NCBI GenBank assembly: GCA_020073005.1
Contig: JAIQFX010000021.1
Coordinates: forward strand, 1 to 56,747
Direction: 5' to 3'
Origin: Terriglobia bacterium
GTDB lineage: Bacteria > Acidobacteriota > Vicinamibacteria > Vicinamibacterales > CAVVIG01
Length of the DNA stretch: 56,747 nucleotides
Shown here: positions 56,151 to 56,747 of the stretch, in pieces
Layout of the letters: the number at the start of each line of letters is the position of its first letter
Numbering within the stretch: the first letter of the stretch is position 1
Position numbers and translations under genes: made by a program
Notes under the pieces: generated by a model
The model's database searches: none
Told to the model about the DNA's origin: nothing
What the model saw: the letters and a program-made list of their open reading frames with translations, nothing else

Positions 56151-56599
56151 TGGTGACCGTCGCGCTCGACACCAACGTCCTCGCGTACGCGGAAGGCGTC
56201 AACGACACGGGCAAGAAAGCCGTGGCGCTGACGCTGCTCCACGCGCTGCCGCCGGAGTCGACGCTGATTCCGGTGCAGTCATTGGGCGAGCTGTTCAGCG
56301 TGCTCGTGCGCAAAGCCGGACGCTCGAAGGCGCGCGCGCAGCGCGCGGTGCTCACGTGGGGCGACGCGTTCCCGCTCATCGAAACGTCGCGCGAGGTCGT
56401 GCTCATGGCGATGAATCTGGCCGCCGACCGTCAGTTGGGCGTGTGGGACTCCGTGATCCTCGCTGCGGCCGCGGACGCGCACTGCCGCCTCCTGCTGTCC
56501 GAAGATCTGCAGGACGGATTCACCTGGAGCGGCGTCACGGTCACCAATCCGTTCTCCGAGCCCCGCCACCCGCTGCTCAACGCGATGCTGCGCGTCTGA
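56150..56599 (+). CDS. PIN-domain toxin (VapC-like)
   Basis: This 149-residue PIN-domain protein has ATG at 56150 with GAGGA upstream; a GTG at 56147 is an alternative. The acidic active-site residues are in place: Asp7 in VALDTNVLAYAEG, then SLGELF (second acidic), and WDSVILAAAADAHCRLLLSEDLQDG carrying the remaining Asp/Glu. VapC toxins cleave RNA and are neutralised by a cognate antitoxin encoded just upstream. Here that antitoxin appears frame-disrupted, so the toxin may be unpaired. The end (NPFSEPRHPLLNAMLRV) is complete. Confidence 0.9.
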   Translation: MVTVALDTNVLAYAEGVNDTGKKAVALTLLHALPPESTLIPVQSLGELFSVLVRKAGRSKARAQRAVLTWGDAFPLIETSREVVLMAMNLAADRQLGVWDSVILAAAADAHCRLLLSEDLQDGFTWSGVTVTNPFSEPRHPLLNAMLRV

Positions 56600-56639
56600 T
56601 TCCTGGCGTCGCGGAACTTCCCGGGCGCGCCGGCCGTCG

Positions 56640-56660
56640 ATACCTTGTGACACAAGGTAT
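56640..56660. promoter_or_regulatory. Perfect 21-bp palindrome, probable PadR operator
   Basis: The half-site ATACCTTGTG and its exact complement flank a central A. The right half overlaps the start codon of the PadR gene. PadR repressors bind such ACCTTGT-type sites, so autorepression is expected. Confidence 0.85.
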
Positions 56661-56747
56661 GTCCCACGAAGTCTGGCTCGAACAACTGCGGCGCGGCACC
56701 CTCGACCTCGCGATTCTGCTGACGGTCTCGGAAGGCCCGCGCTACGG
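56659..56747 (+). CDS. PadR-family transcriptional regulator (5' part)
   Basis: Only the first 29 codons are in the window: MSHEVWLEQLRRGTLDLAILLTVSEGPRY. This is the N-terminal winged-helix opening of PadR proteins (QLRRGTLELAILxxL...YGYE). The start overlaps the right half of a palindrome that likely serves as its operator. The rest lies beyond the window. In Acidobacteriota such PadR genes often precede FtsX-like permease genes, which cannot be checked here. Confidence 0.9.
   Translation, partial: MSHEVWLEQLRRGTLDLAILLTVSEGPRY

Noticed and set aside
1-56747. tRNA, rRNA, riboswitch or insertion-sequence transposase
   Set aside because: Reading both strands I found no cloverleaf with a CCA-type end, no rRNA-like stretch, no recognisable riboswitch motif, and no DDE or HUH transposase reading frame. 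A covariance-model search could still find something I missed.

Overview
The window is about 57 kb of GC-rich, densely packed bacterial DNA with roughly 47 recognisable protein genes. It has no rRNA, no tRNA that I could find, no CRISPR array and no canonical insertion sequence. The gene mix points to Acidobacteriota, probably Vicinamibacteria. It includes DUF1800/DUF1501 secreted protein pairs, very large secreted M14 peptidases, carboxypeptidase-regulatory-domain surface proteins, FG-GAP proteins, PadR and DinB genes, and a dispersed palindrome that reads SGFSRT/VRLKPD. This placement is inference from gene content only.

Layout. 1-2.8 kb: the end of an ABC peptide/solute-binding protein and a HAMP sensor histidine kinase. 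3-4.4 kb: HU, QueF, an Smr protein and a short unannotated ORF. 4.6-10.3 kb: a three-gene DNA-processing cassette, made of a RapA-type SNF2 helicase, a 203-aa protein that looks like the detached helicase C-terminus, and a 1115-aa Eco57I-type adenine methylase. It resembles the helicase/methylase core of class 1 DISARM without drmA/B/C. 10.3-10.8 kb: a GxxExxY gene bounded by a perfect 23-bp inverted repeat. 10.9-16.4 kb: a respiratory-type module, with a ferredoxin-NrfD fusion, a Mo-bisPGD oxidoreductase and a FixL-like haem-PAS kinase. 16.4-19.1 kb (minus strand): a secreted AstE/AspA-like amidohydrolase, an unknown gene, a TauE/SafE permease and a DUF1634 protein, all translationally coupled. 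19.1-24.7 kb: aldehyde dehydrogenase, DinB, epoxide-hydrolase-like enzyme, DUF2461, TMEM175-type channel and a PilT-like ATPase. 24.7-33.4 kb: amino-acid permease, nitrilase-family protein, PruA, an SDR, MmgE/PrpD, FG-GAP protein and a secreted haloacid dehalogenase. 33.5-43.9 kb: secreted proteins (M14 peptidase, two tandem paralogous regulatory-domain proteins, DUF1800/DUF1501) and an acetyltransferase. 44-49.5 kb: a D-threonine-aldolase-like enzyme, an orphan BMC shell protein, a ThiO/hypothetical/PCD/MerR operon, acyl-CoA dehydrogenase and an F420-reductase-like protein. 49.6-56.7 kb: TetR with a perfect operator, carbonic anhydrase coupled to a second giant M14 peptidase, two secreted hypotheticals, a PIN toxin with a broken antitoxin, and the start of a PadR regulator with a perfect operator.

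The main unexplained structure is a set of short intergenic elements. Each is built from tandem 7-8-bp units, and most are arranged as inverted arms around a short core. At least three (12.4, 28.5 and 31.2 kb) share core sequence near their arrays. The GxxExxY gene at 10.35-10.79 kb has the same design with a gene in place of the short core, and it shares a 12-nt sequence just inside the right arm with the 31.2-kb element. I propose, as inference, that the GxxExxY cassette is the gene-bearing form and the others are empty, MITE-like derivatives. Independent palindromic REP-like sequences have also been absorbed in frame into several secreted or enzyme genes.

No gene-free stretch exceeds 300 bases. 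The longest, 55888-56149, holds a 7-bp tandem array and an apparent antitoxin remnant.
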